DNA of 64,000 bases, from the NCBI RefSeq assembly GCF_933775445.1, contig NC_065873.1:8990001-9054000 (forward strand). Reading direction: 5' to 3'. The stretch comes from Argentina anserina. Taxonomy: Eukaryota; Streptophyta; Magnoliopsida; Rosales; Rosaceae. The position numbers were made by a program, and so were the translations under genes. The notes beneath the pieces are model-generated. The model was not told where the DNA came from. It made no database searches and saw nothing but the letters and a program-made list of their open reading frames with translations. Positions 25,201 through 37,002 of the stretch are shown here, in pieces. Position 1 is the stretch's first letter. Every line of letters begins with the position of its first letter.

Positions 25201-28200
25201 GATTCTAGAGTTAGAGAATTATAAATTGTGGACAATTACTCACCAATTTCTGATCTAAATGAACTTTAGATTTTCAGATCGATTAAGTGTCTGTCGACAT
25301 GCAGAACCTGCAGAATGGCATCAAGAGTAGCCTTGTGAGTTTAACATGGATAGTACTTGAAGGAAAATTTGGTTCACCACAACATTGTCAGATAAATTAT
25401 TTGAGTCTGGATTGTCACGTACGTTGTTTGTTTTCCAGGGAAATCTAGAAGGCCTTAATTTTAAGGTTCGTGTTACTCAGGAGCCTGCAGGCAACATGTA
25501 TGAAGAAGTTGCGGGCAGTAACATGTAAGACATTCTTTTTCAGTCACAGCAGCTAATTTGAGTGACAGGCAACAAAAAAGTTAGCATTAGGTTTGCAGTA
25601 GATTTAAGGCCTTTGTATATATAACTTTGCATGTAGAAGGAATTTTAGTTTCGCCCCTCTTGGGTAAGGATTGGGAGTAGTTGCTTGTTTATCCTCTTGG
25701 TCTATGTGCAAATAGGGACCTGACTGTCTGAACCATATGATTTGACGTACTGTAATTCATACCCTTGCACATGGAAAGGGTTTTAATTTAGCTCTTTCTG
25801 GATATGCAACGAGAATATATAGTTGCTTATATCTTCTCTATCCCCTCAGTGGTTATGCACTTATGCCAAAATAGGGAGCTGTACGTGAACATGAATTGAA
25901 CCACCTTTTGTTTCAACGACCAGCATGGTTTTCTCTGTGGTAAAAGTTGTTTCCAGATCGAATCCAATATGAGCTGTGATTTTCTAGCTGATCTTATGAC
26001 CTTATATATTGTTCAAAGGTACAGTTGTTCTGGAGAGAGAATACGGGATTGGTTAAGGCGATATGGAGTATAATGGCTGTGTTTGAAAATGTGAGAGGGA
26101 TGAATATGTTGTGGGATAGCGTCGACCTATTTCACGGCATCATTAGGGCATTTCTATTTTAACTTCTAAAATTGGAATGCTGTACGTAGCTTTCGCCACC
26201 AACATGAATCAGTGCTGATATTTCAGCATGTACTTCTTCTTTCTGCTTGATCAAAGAAACGAACTATTATTCAATGGAATATATTATGTTGAAGAGTCCC
26301 ACGTTCAACTTGTGCATGCTGCATGCTATCCAAAGCTTCAGCACCTTCATACTTTCTATCGTACTTAGTTTTCTCCTTGTCTTCTGCAAATGCAAACATA
26401 TATGCATTAGCTTGATGGAGGTGCAGCCTCATTTCTTGTTCAATGCTAGCTATACGTACGTATGAAACTTGACACTTCTCACTCTGCAGCATCTGGAATT
26501 TTCCCGGCCGGTGTATACCACAGCGTCGTCATTAAATCCATGTACGTGTTTATATTTGTAATTGACTCCATGCATGCGACTGATGCTAGTAAGATACCAT
26601 GCTTGTCTACGTTTTTACATATGTTTGACCTAAGGCAGATACTTCTATGGTGGTTTTAGAAAATAATTGAAGCCTAACATAACTAGCTACGTACATCCTT
26701 ATTTCGGAGATACTCGAGATAAATAAGGATTGGGAGACAAACTAATAAAGTCCAGGATTGAATACAAACGTATTTTCCCAAGTAGAATCACTGAAAGACC
26801 TGCCATGAGTGACAAATTCTGTGGAATTGTCCATGTATACAATTATACAAAAGAGAACTTTGGAAAGAATTAATTATTGATCGCCAGCGTAATCCAGGTG
26901 GAAATTTGTTTCAAAATTTCAACTTAATTTGTAAACAGTGTTGGCAATTAGTTACTTGGCATTTACTGCAATCAATTTGTTTGAAAGAAATCGACTTCTT
27001 ATATCAAAATAGGTGAAAGTCTCTGTCTGGACTCTTCTGAAACTGTGGTTTCTGACTATAGAGCTTACTAATTTATTGGACAGTAAACTTCGATTAGAAC
27101 TACAAGGTGCTGCATCTGAATTCTATAAAGAGATAACACATAATCGATGTTGGATTAGCGTTATAATATCATTGATGCAAGATTTTCTTACTCACCTACA
27201 TATGATACCCACATTTACAAAAATATGAATATAAATTTGTTGTCATTATGATAAATAAATTATTATTCAGGTAATTGTATCATTTTACAAATTTTCAAAC
27301 AAATTGTTGTAAATATAGTAATATTGTTTGATTACATGTGAATGTGTAAAATGCGTGCGATAGTTTTGTTGTCAATGTCGTGAATTAACTCAATTGAATT
27401 ATTGTCAATGTTGAGTTTTTGTTTTAAAAAAAATATCAGTTGCACTCTCTACTAGAGTATTTTCCCTACGGTGAGTTTTTGACCGAAACCTTCATGGTGG
27501 TGACGAATTTTCATCGATCGTCGGATTTTCGTGACGGTGACGGAGAGCCTTGGGCTTTCCAAACAAGGCGGTGGTAAGGGAACGACTGCTTGGGAGCAAA
27601 GAGGTCAAGGTCTCTAAGCCAATGGCATCAGGCTCCTAATTGTGTTTTTCCAAAGGCTTCAATCGGATTGCTTCTGGGCCGAGGATGATGTGCAGGTTGT
27701 GAATTGACAGATCTGTGATGTGAGAATTGGCTGGAATCGTCAACCATTGGAAGGGGTGTCGGTGACCTGAGCTTTGAGGTTAATTGGTTTGGACTGAGGG
27801 GATGCCGATCATATCTATGGTGGCTCGACATGGATCGGGAGCAGTAATGGTGCATGTGAAGGTGGTTGTGGGGTTTTCTGAAAGAATCCTCAAGGCCGAG
27901 ACTAGGCCTGGGCCTTCAGAGTTCAGGCCTAGGTTTGTAGTTTAGGTTTTTAGTTTGCTATTATGCATGGTGCGTGCTTGATCAACTTTTTTAGTCTTTT
28001 AGGATACTCTATGTTTCACTTGTGTCTCAATTGCGTGTTTATAATATGTGTAGTATAGAAGGTAATTTAGTCTTAGGAGATGAAGTTGGTTTAGTTGTAT
28101 TAGGCTCTCACTTGTGCGAGTTACTCAGTTGCATCGAGCTTTCACTCGTTTGTTTTAATAGAATCATTTTTACTTTCAAAAAAATTGTTGAGTTTTTGTT

Positions 28201-31200
28201 TAATAAATTGTAAAATGGTTGTATGGTATACATCTCCGTCCGCGCGCGTATTATAGACACAGACCCCGAAGTGAAAAAGGCCAACCATAGATGTATATTT
28301 ATATATTTGCTGAGAGAAAAATTCTTAGGTGCGGACTCCCCTACCACGTGACTATGGGGCAGCCCAATAAAAATGCAGCAATTTATTCCCAAGTTCCCAA
28401 GTTGCTCCCATTTATTTCTAACACAATACCCAAAACAGACCTCTACTCTGTCCTTATTGGACAGCCCCACCGCCACGTGGTGCGTTCGCCCCACACAAGA
28501 ATCTCTCTTGCTGAGATGCCCAGATGGTTTAAAATTTGAATTCAAGATCCCATTGTAGTTCTGTCTTTCCTATTTCCATCAATCTGAACGTATGTATAGC
28601 TTGTTTATAAAATACTATAATGTAATACTTTTGTCCTAGGTATTTGGCTTTTGTATTGAATGCTTAATGTAATACTTGTATTTAAATTTCGTGAGGATGA
28701 AAGAAAATTAAGTTGTACGTATTCTAGTCCAAACAATACTTTCTTGAATGCTAGATTAGTTGATCATATTTTTCTTATTTTCTGGCTTGTTTTTATCCTC
28801 CTTTAAATAGCAGCTAAATACGACGTATATACCAAATCAAACATGAACTTTATTAGTATATGCAGCTGGTTCTATCTTGTCCTCATGGCTGAGATGCTGA
28901 AGCTAGGGCCTTAGATCATTTCAGCAGGCTCTCTATTATAAATTTTAAGTTATTTTATAAAGCATTTTTAACTTTTTACTAAAATTAGTGACTGACCCAA
29001 ACTCTCTTTTATAACTTTGCTTAAACTTTGAGCTATCTCACTTGATAAATTTGTCTAGTAAGATAGCTCAAAATTAAAATATTCCATGTAGAGAATTATA
29101 TATAATTTATAAATAAATTCAAAATACATTTTTAGGCATGTAATTAATGAATACTTGAAATTCAAATAAATTTATAATAGAGATAACTAATGTAGACATA
29201 TTATTAAATTTACTAGCTAAAATGACTTATAGTCTTTGAGGCTATAATGACTGAAATTTAACTAAAATATGGCTAGCATTATCAAAAATGCCCTTTCTAA
29301 GTTCCTAATCCAAGAGCTAAACATGAATTATTATGTTCGGTGCATTTAAGACTTACAATATGTTCGGACAAGAATAACTAGGTAAATCTTTTACTTGTTC
29401 CTTTTCTTTCCTGGAATTTATTTACTGTATGTTAGTCAGCATCATATATGGGAGTATGCATACGGATCGCTATTTGCTACGTTCTTCACTTATGTGGCAG
29501 CATATTATCAATCCTTTCAACCTGAGTTCCTACTTTTAACTATTGGCTAAATATGGTTAAGCTTTCAATTTTGTATTTTCCTTAATTTGTTATAATGGAA
29601 ACCTCAAGCTAGGTTTCTTTGATTATTTGGCTGCTATTCCGTAAATACTACCTACTGCACGTACAGTATGCATCTTCTTTCAAGATTTTTCAAAGAAAAT
29701 ATGTATTACAAATTATTATGCCTAATCTGAAACTAAGATTAGCTGCTTGTAGTTGGGAGTCATCTCTAGCCATTCCTATGTTAGTTTCGCTATAAACTCA
29801 ATCGATCTGTAGAGAAAAGTAATTAATGATATGATTATAGTGTTTTATTTCACTGCTATAATAGTAGACAAATTGTAGATTTCTCTATGTTGAAGAGCTA
29901 GTTAGACTATAATTTCAGCATAAAAAAATTTGAAATTAATGAAAGTATTTACTTGCAGAAAGTATATGAATATGCTTTTTGAAAATGATCGCAGATATGA
30001 TACAGTTTCATGTCAATGCTGGAAAATCACATAAGAATGTATATATAGGAGTTGAAATTTGAATAGGTGAATTGTTACCTTGACTTCAGAAGCGGGATTC
30101 AACAGTTGATGATGTTCCTCCTTGAGCTTGTTATAGCGATCAATAACTGATTTCATGCTGATAACAAAAGCCCTAGCTAGTTAGTTAATTGCAAATAGTG
30201 TAAGCTTTTCCTTATTATGTTGAGTTGCTATTTTCCTGATTGGAAGTTAAGATCGTATTAATACATAAAGTCAGTAGACGTAAAAGGACACCTGCAAAAA
30301 TTTTGCATTTAAGACTTAAGACTGTCATCCTCAACTCCTCAAAGCTTTAATTTGTTCGTTTGGCCTGAAGATTTCATCTACTAAATAATGTCATTTTTGC
30401 TAAGTAAGACACACTTAAATATTAGTTGAGTTTCTTCTCATTGTTATTGTTCTTCTTGCAGTTAAGTTCTTGATCCTATTGAGTGTTCCTAGCTAGCTCT
30501 TGCATGCGATAGGTTAGTTTTTTTGTTTGTTTACTTAAGGTTAATTTAGTTCTTTAATTTCTAGCCCTAGCTAGCTCTTTCTCTTTAATTTGTTGTTCTG
30601 TTCTCGTTTCTTTTTTCTTTTCTTTTTTCGAGAACTCTTTGTCAATATCCTTATACTTTTGATGCTATCCCGCATTTGGTCAATGATTGCCGAAGACAAA
30701 ATTTTCCATCATAGCGCTAGCGCGCCCGCCCCAAATACTAAAGACGTTGCAAATAAGAAGCCCCTAAACGAAAGCAACTTGAGCCATGAAAAATCACCAC
30801 GGCAAAAATTACGTGCCACCCAAGCACCATAATTAGAAACCTCTTGTACACCTATTAGGAAACAGCTTTGCTTAATATTCTTGGGGGAGTTTTTATTCAT
30901 ACCTCCTAAAATAACACTTATACCTCCCTCTTTTCCCAAGTTCATTTTGATTTTTTCAATGCATGTAAAATTACTAAAAAGACATATAAAAGTGAAAAAA
31001 AAATTATCAACATGTCTATTTTAAAATAGCAAATATAAATGATTTTTTTCCTTTTTCATCAATCCATTATTTATATATTTATTTCAGAAAAATCTCAATT
31101 CGGAATAATAAAATTGAATATGATGATTTAATTACTTTTTTATTGTTAAAAAATACAAGAAATAACATTATTAATCTCCACGTATCAATTAAAAAATTAC

Positions 31201-33012
31201 ATAGAATTTTTTATAAACGTCGGTTAGGACATGAGAGAAAAAATTGTTCAATAAATGTTATAATTTTTCGTGTTAATTTTTCTATTTTGTGAGTTTCAAA
31301 TCAATGAATGAAAAAAATATTATTAAGTATGAACTTAGGAGTGAAAGAGAAGATTAATTTGAGAAGATGGATTATGTAATTATTATAAAAAAAATTGAGT
31401 TATTTATAATAATTAAATAACAGTATAATTGGAAAGATATTAATAGATAGTATATTGATTTGATATCTAATAATGATATATTAATTATGAGCATTTTCGG
31501 ATAAGTAGAGAGATCTAAATATCATTTTAAGTATTTGTAAAAGTAAAAGAGAGATCTACTAACCGAAGAGATTCAAATACCGTTTTTAGATATATGAATA
31601 TAAGCTCTCTCCTAGAAAACACCTCAAGTAAGAAAAGAGAGTGAATAACCAATAAATTTGACCACCCGCTCGCCACAAGCCATCCTCTGAAGAGACTCGA
31701 AATGTACGAAAGAGAAATGGATGAACGAGGAAGGGAATGAGAACACTAATTAAAGAGTATGTGGTACTGTTACTATAGTGACCGTATGAGATGGTACCAA
31801 GCCGAAAAAACTCATGGAGATGAACAGTACACACCGATCTGCATAGATCGATCCATAACTGTATACCAGAAAATAGAGCCAGACCGGTGACCCTTTATGT
31901 ATATAACATCTTCTTCTTCTTCTTTCCGCTGACTCTAATTTAAATTGTTTACTACAGCTCTAGCTAAATGCTAGTAGTCAGTAACGGCCTAATTTGATAT
32001 TCATGTTAACGGACTACACATTCTGTACGCATGATGCTGCAGTCACTCGTGTTAGGATCGGATTTGTTAAATTCTCGATCATGTAAAGACTGACAGTGGC
32101 ATCACCATTCACAACACTGATAGAAATTAATAGTGCCACTTAAATCGAGGCACTATACCTTCCTAAAATATGATAGCAGCAAATCGATAAGCAATCTCCT
32201 CAACTGATTTCTTATTATAAGGTATACTAATCTAGGGTTTGTATTTTTGTGGCTTTTTGTACAGCTAGCTCTAAGTAGTTTATCTTACGTCATCAATATT
32301 TACCATACATGCACTTCCCTCTCTCTATATATATGACTTACAGTTTCTCAAGGATCACAGTTGATATAGCTTTCTAAACCTACACCTTATATACATAAAC
32401 ATGAATAGCATACCAAATAGGTAGCTAGAAGCTAAGGCTCTTAATGAAGCAACGCTCGCCTAAAAGAGACTGTAAGGAACAAGCCAATACATACGACGGC
32501 TAAGAATTAAGACACAATTTGAAGTTGTAAATTTTTTCTTTTGAAATCAATTCATAAGGTTGAGATACATTTGTCCTTCACTCTCTCTTAAACTTATCCC
32601 TCTTAATTGAACGAGCAAGCCTACTTTGTAGTATATATAATCTTTACGAATGCTATCAACCCCATGTATAATGCATGAAATCAACGTAGCTTCATTATCC
32701 AGTTAGATCTTCAAGTCTGTCTATCAGACTTCTCACATGCCAACATCATTCAGCTTTGTAGATTTGGATCAAAATGATAATTGACTATGTTTCTTTTCTT
32801 TTCTGTTCTTCACTACTGCAATAGTAAGTCCTCTAGCTATAGCTGACCTCATTATCCTATATGCGACAACATGCAACTGTGTAGATCAGAAAATAGAATT
32901 CAACTACTAGACTTTTATTCATCAACTCATGAAGTTAAGATTCTCAGACAAACATTTAGGAAATTAGTGCTGAAGATGATAGAAAAATGACGCAATACAT
33001 GAGACTTGAGAC

Positions 33013-33053
<41 letters not shown>

Positions 33054-33238
33054 AACCTAGTGCTAGCATAATCATAGAGCCTGCCAGTGCTGGAGAAGAT
33101 GGTCAACCCAACCTCAGCATCGCAAAGAATTGAAAGCTCCTTAGCCTTCTTCAACAGCCCATTTCTTCGCTTCGAAAACGTCACTTGCCTGCTCGTCGAA
33201 TTGTCGATCCTTCGGATCACAATCTTGCCTCTCCCCAT
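19246..33238 (-). CDS. AGL17-like: MIKC-type MADS-box transcription factor, AGL17/ANR1 group
   Basis: A nuclear DNA-binding factor expected to dimerise and bind CArG boxes. Arabidopsis members of this group (ANR1, AGL21, AGL16, AGL17) act in root response to nitrate and hormones and in flowering; the role here is inferred. Exons on the minus strand: 33238-33057, 30157-30079, 21135-21074, 20171-20072, 19956-19915, 19770-19687, 19513-19350, 19261-19246, summing to 242 codons plus stop with all phases matching. Lengths 182, 79, 62, 100 and 42 are the classic MIKC pattern. MADS domain residues 1-60 ([20 protein letters not shown]); I region to 87 (NPASEVK); K domain coiled coils about 88-170 ([29 protein letters not shown]); C-terminal part with [21 protein letters not shown] and the end LGLQLH typical of the group. 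Intron 1 is 2.9 kb; intron 2 is 8.9 kb and full of transposons. No lesion seen. Confidence 0.93.
20469..20868. mobile_element. Foldback MITE, family A, copy 1
   Basis: A 400-bp foldback: the left arm begins AGTTCCTATCCAGAGTGAAG and the right arm ends CTTCACTCTGGATAGGGACT. The arms pair over more than 120 bp (for example TTTCACCATAAGTGATTCA on the left with its reverse complement on the right). Both sides are TA-rich, with (AT)n at 20869-20893, so it sits in a TA microsatellite. No ORF. It lies in intron 2 of the MADS gene. A second copy is at 45944-46317. Confidence 0.85.
21821..24266 (-). mobile_element. Solo LTR of the gypsy family in MADS intron 2
   Basis: Read on the minus strand it starts TGTAATACCCTGAAAATTC (24266) and ends GGGGTCATGGCA (21821). 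It is flanked by a perfect 5-bp duplication AGTAA (21816-21820 and 24267-24271). Inside are the family blocks: ACGAATTCGTGGACACGTG near 24040-24060, the CAGTAACTGTGAACAGTG-type array (23250-23410), GTGAGTAAAATCTCAC (23065-23080) and ACCGGGTTTGTGTTTACAAT near the 3' end. There is no internal region, so it arose by LTR-LTR recombination. At 2446 bp it is slightly shorter than the young LTRs at 47723. Confidence 0.93.
22205..22675. repeat. 232-bp tandem duplication inside the solo LTR
   Basis: The block with GAGTCATTGGACGGCCCA at 22228 recurs at 22460, and the following about 200 bp (GGGCAACCCCTCTGTTTACC, CCGACATTGGGCAACCTCTC) are repeated with scattered substitutions. Copy divergence suggests the duplication is not recent. 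Confidence 0.85.
27425..28185 (+). mobile_element. 5'-truncated non-LTR retroelement
   Basis: A 16-bp perfect target duplication, TGTTGAGTTTTTGTTT, flanks the insert (27409-27424 and 28186-28201). The right end has an A-rich tail preceded by TAATAGAATCATTTTTACTTTC, a typical plant LINE 3' end. About 760 bp, no ORF worth calling. It lies in MADS intron 2, in the antisense direction to the gene. Confidence 0.8.
28316..28507. mobile_element. Mutator-like MITE, 192 bp
   Basis: A perfect 9-bp target duplication TTGCTGAGA (28307-28315 and 28508-28516) encloses arms of about 50 bp that pair with some mismatches: left ATTCTTAGGTGCGG and ACCACGTGACTATGGGGC, right GCCCCACCGCCACGTGGT and CCACACAAGAAT. 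A 9-bp duplication is the mark of Mutator-like transposition. Non-coding, in MADS intron 2. Confidence 0.85.
33015..33050. repeat. (GA)18 microsatellite next to the MADS exon 1 donor
   Basis: There are 36 bases of GA. On the gene strand they form a CT tract starting six bases after the first base of intron 1 (GTTAGATCTCTCT...). Confidence 0.95.
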
Positions 33239-36200
33239 ATTAATTATTGTGATCTCTGTCTTTGGTTTCTCTGCTAGATCGGTACATATATAGACACAGA
33301 GCCAAAGCAAGTATTTAAATTTTACCCAGTCAAAACACCCCGTAGAATAGAACCCAGAATTCGGATATTAATTAGCAAAGAAAAACTTAATCAGATCCGA
33401 GAAAGATCAACCAAGAACAACCTAAAAAGAACAAACCAGATCATAATCAAACTATCCCAGAAAAGAAGTTTTCTTTTTCTTTGCTAATTTTCTCAATTTA
33501 GCAAGGTATATAAAAGAACACTTATAACCTGTTTGGAAACTAGCTGAGCAGCTCTTCTCTTTCTTCCCTTTCTTCAGATGTACCTATAGTGCAATTCCGT
33601 GCTTTATATGGAAAGCCCCAGGTCGAATAAACTAAACCCTATTATTTAAGGAAACATTGGACCGTGCGTCTGAAACCACCTAGTGGTTTGAACAACTGAC
33701 CCACGCGCAAAAGTGTGGGATGCTCAGTTACTCACGCTGTGCATCAAGCCAAGGGGTGTTGACTAGTGTGATGTACAAGTGTCAGAAGGATAGGGCGAGT
33801 GGAAATTGATAGAAAGTGGAGAGAAAGCGTTTCCTAGGAATCTCAGAAGAGACCCTGAAATCGTGGGGTTACAGCAAATGGGTGACATATAGATGATTGA
33901 CACGTTTGTTTTGCAAACCGAGGGCGCCTCCCAAAGAGGAGGCTGGCACTTTGGCTTTCAAATATTTTCTACTTTACTTTCTTTCTTTTTCCAATTTCTC
34001 AATTTATTGATAAAAAATCCACCAAAGTTTTGATTCCTTCATAGTTTTGACTTAGTATTCAAGTAACACAAGTTCATGTTCAGAGGAAATTCACTCAGGA
34101 TAGTTATAGCTCAAGCAAAGTATATAGAAGATTATAGCACAATTAACTAATTAATACGTGGAGACAATTTATCATCACGATATGTAGAGTAAAATACATT
34201 CAAATTTCCCTTCATGTAAAGAATTGGATAGGCTAGCGAGTATAACCATATAATTAATTGTATGACTCTTGCATTGATATGATATTAGTCGGCATACTTG
34301 TTTGTTGTTATAATGTATTTTTTTTTCAGTTTTATGAATTTTCTTTGGGGCGTTAGTGGTCTCTATACTTCGTATCTAGATTGTTACATAAAAAAGTATT
34401 GATAATTTTACTACACTAACGTGTATAACAATATAATATGTTAGACTTAACATTATTTTTCGTTTTCTGGCTCGCCAGCTGTTTTCATTATTTAGTGGTA
34501 TAATCGAATATGATTTACAATACTAAATAATAGAGTGCGGAATAACTTTTTCTACAGTACTTTAGTTAATTGTGAGTCGTTGATGTATCAAAATTTTCTA
34601 TTTGTAATCTATTAATAGAATGACAGGCGCCCTTCTAGTAGAAGACTGTTATTGTGTGAACGGCGTACTTCCAACGAAATAGATTGATCTTATAAAAGTT
34701 ATTACTTATTTGAAGATAAAAGTTGTCCAAATGATCAAATCTTATTTAATTAACGAATACTAAGAGGGGAAGTAAGAACCTAAGAATCACACTTTGGCAC
34801 CCTGCTACTTTGAAATTTTTTTGGTTCCATGCATGTGATTTTGATAAATGTGTGTTGAAGTCTCGGGCGGATCTATTCAGTAGGCAACATGGGCTGCAGC
34901 CCATATAGAATTCTTGATAGTATTTTAAAATTTATATGTGCTCTACATATATGATGGTACATTAGTTGGGTTGGTTGAGGATATTGATCCCAACCTAGGG
35001 GATGTGTGTTTGAGTCCCAACACTCCCCTTTTAATTTAAGATTTTTCTTTCCACCTTCTTTTCTTTGTTTTTATTTTGGCCTCTAGGGTTTAATGGCCAT
35101 AATTATAGTTATTGACGATGTATAAGAATTATCACGTCATTGTCGAATTTCCCCTTTCATGCACTATGACCTGTTACGAAAAATATTTTTTTTTGCTTCG
35201 CCAAAAAAACACACATGAATTAGCCTACCCTATTTTTAGATCCTGGATCCGTCACTGGTTGAAGTGTAAATACTTTAGTTTTGAAGTACACACATCATAC
35301 AATGCAATTCCAAAGAGAAATTAATTCTCTTACCCATTTATACAATTGCTTTCATTTGAGATGCGAGTTAATTAACAACACTAGCTCTGTGGTCTGACTT
35401 TTAAATTTTTTTTTTTGTCTTTTTAGTAGATATATAGGATTTCATGGATCTTTCTTAATTACTATATATCGTTTGGATCAAAAACATCATATTTCACTAT
35501 CTTTCCTGATTATTAGCTCCTGTTCTATTTAAATCCACACCGGCCTAGTAGTTAATCAAGCTATTTGAGTTACTAAATTACACATGGTGTTGTTGGAAAC
35601 TTTCTTGTGGACTCTCCCTCTTCCTCTTATTAGTTTTCTGTGAAACTGAACTAGAGTGTTTGTTCAAGTCTCAAATAATCCAAGTACCAAGGTGGCAAGG
35701 TTAAGTACCTTTGATTGCTGGGATTGATTTGCATGTGATTCCGTACAAGTGTCAAATTTGATGGAGCCACTTTTGTTTATAAAAGATTATCCCAAGTTGA
35801 GCCAAACGCTTATTATATGATCAGGTGAAGCATGTGAAAAGATGTCGAGTATGGTGCTTCTAAACAACTGTTCTATCTTCTTCACAGAAAGAATCAAATT
35901 GTTATATCACCTCCAAGTTATAGATCAAAAATTTACCACACAATATTTCGGATGTAACAATTCTTTAGAGAACTAAATGACTAAGAGGTTTCAGTTTTCT
36001 TAATTTATTTTCTGTTATCAAGATCTTCATGAGAGGACCTGGATATAAAACTTTAATATGAGAATATTTTACATCATTAGCTTAGTGAGCTCAGTCAGTA
36101 TATCATCTATGAATATATATACTTAGAAAGACTATCAAAAGTACGTACGTACTTGGATCTATCTGTAGCTCACAGACAAAGTTTGATATGGATGTGCAGG

Positions 36201-37002
36201 TGAACTCAGCAAGTGGCCAATTGATATGTCCTATGTTAGACTGATGAACAAGTTCCAAGTAAATTAATCTACGAGTGCGTGACAAGGAGTACTACTTAAT
36301 TTGCAAGTAGTAGGGTTAAGGTTTAATTAGTATTTCTGTTTCAGTAAGGTTTCCCAAATAAGCAATTTAAGAATAACCAGGCACACTATTCCTCAAGCAT
36401 AAAAAGGCCGGCATCTGTACTGTTCTCCAAATTTCATATAGTCAGTTGCAGTTAGTTGAAAGTTCTGCGCAACCAACAATTGCAGCTCCACCAAAATTGT
36501 AAAAACACCAATAGTAATTTTAAGCTTTGAGTATACACTTCCATTTATGTGTAAATCGAAATAATTAACTAATAACCACCACGTACTTATACTTGTCACC
36601 ATTGGAATGAACAAAAATTTGACATACTTTTGGGTACGTATGGTATAAAGGCGCCGAAGTTTTGACGATTCTTTGCTAGCTAGCTAGGGGTTCTTATTAC
36701 TTGATTTTGTTTCATTAAGTTAGAACATCATGAGTGGACTCTCTTGTTTGAACAAATGTACACCAGTTCAATAAAAATACAATCAATTTTGTGATAATTA
36801 AATTGTTAAACGTCTTTCGTTTTAGCTATTTTTTTAATGATTCATGTGTATATGTAGCCACTGATTGGATTCTAAAACTACTACTTAAAATAAATCCTAA
36901 ATTACTTATATACAATTGATCAACCATTCATCACATAACCAAAACATGAATTCTACTTAAGAAACATGTATGACACGCATAAAACAACATATAGGCAGCA
37001 AA
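33239..37002. other. Upstream region of the MADS gene
   Basis: No exon was recognised. On the minus strand a TATATATG lies near 33285, about 45 bases before the ATG, too close to be sure it is the TATA box; a 5' UTR intron is possible in this gene group. At about 34860-35265 a stretch with GGGCGGATCTATTCAG on the left, GGATCCGTCACTGG on the right and a B-box-like GTTTGAGTCCC in the middle may be an old transposon or SINE, weakly supported. Confidence 0.4.
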
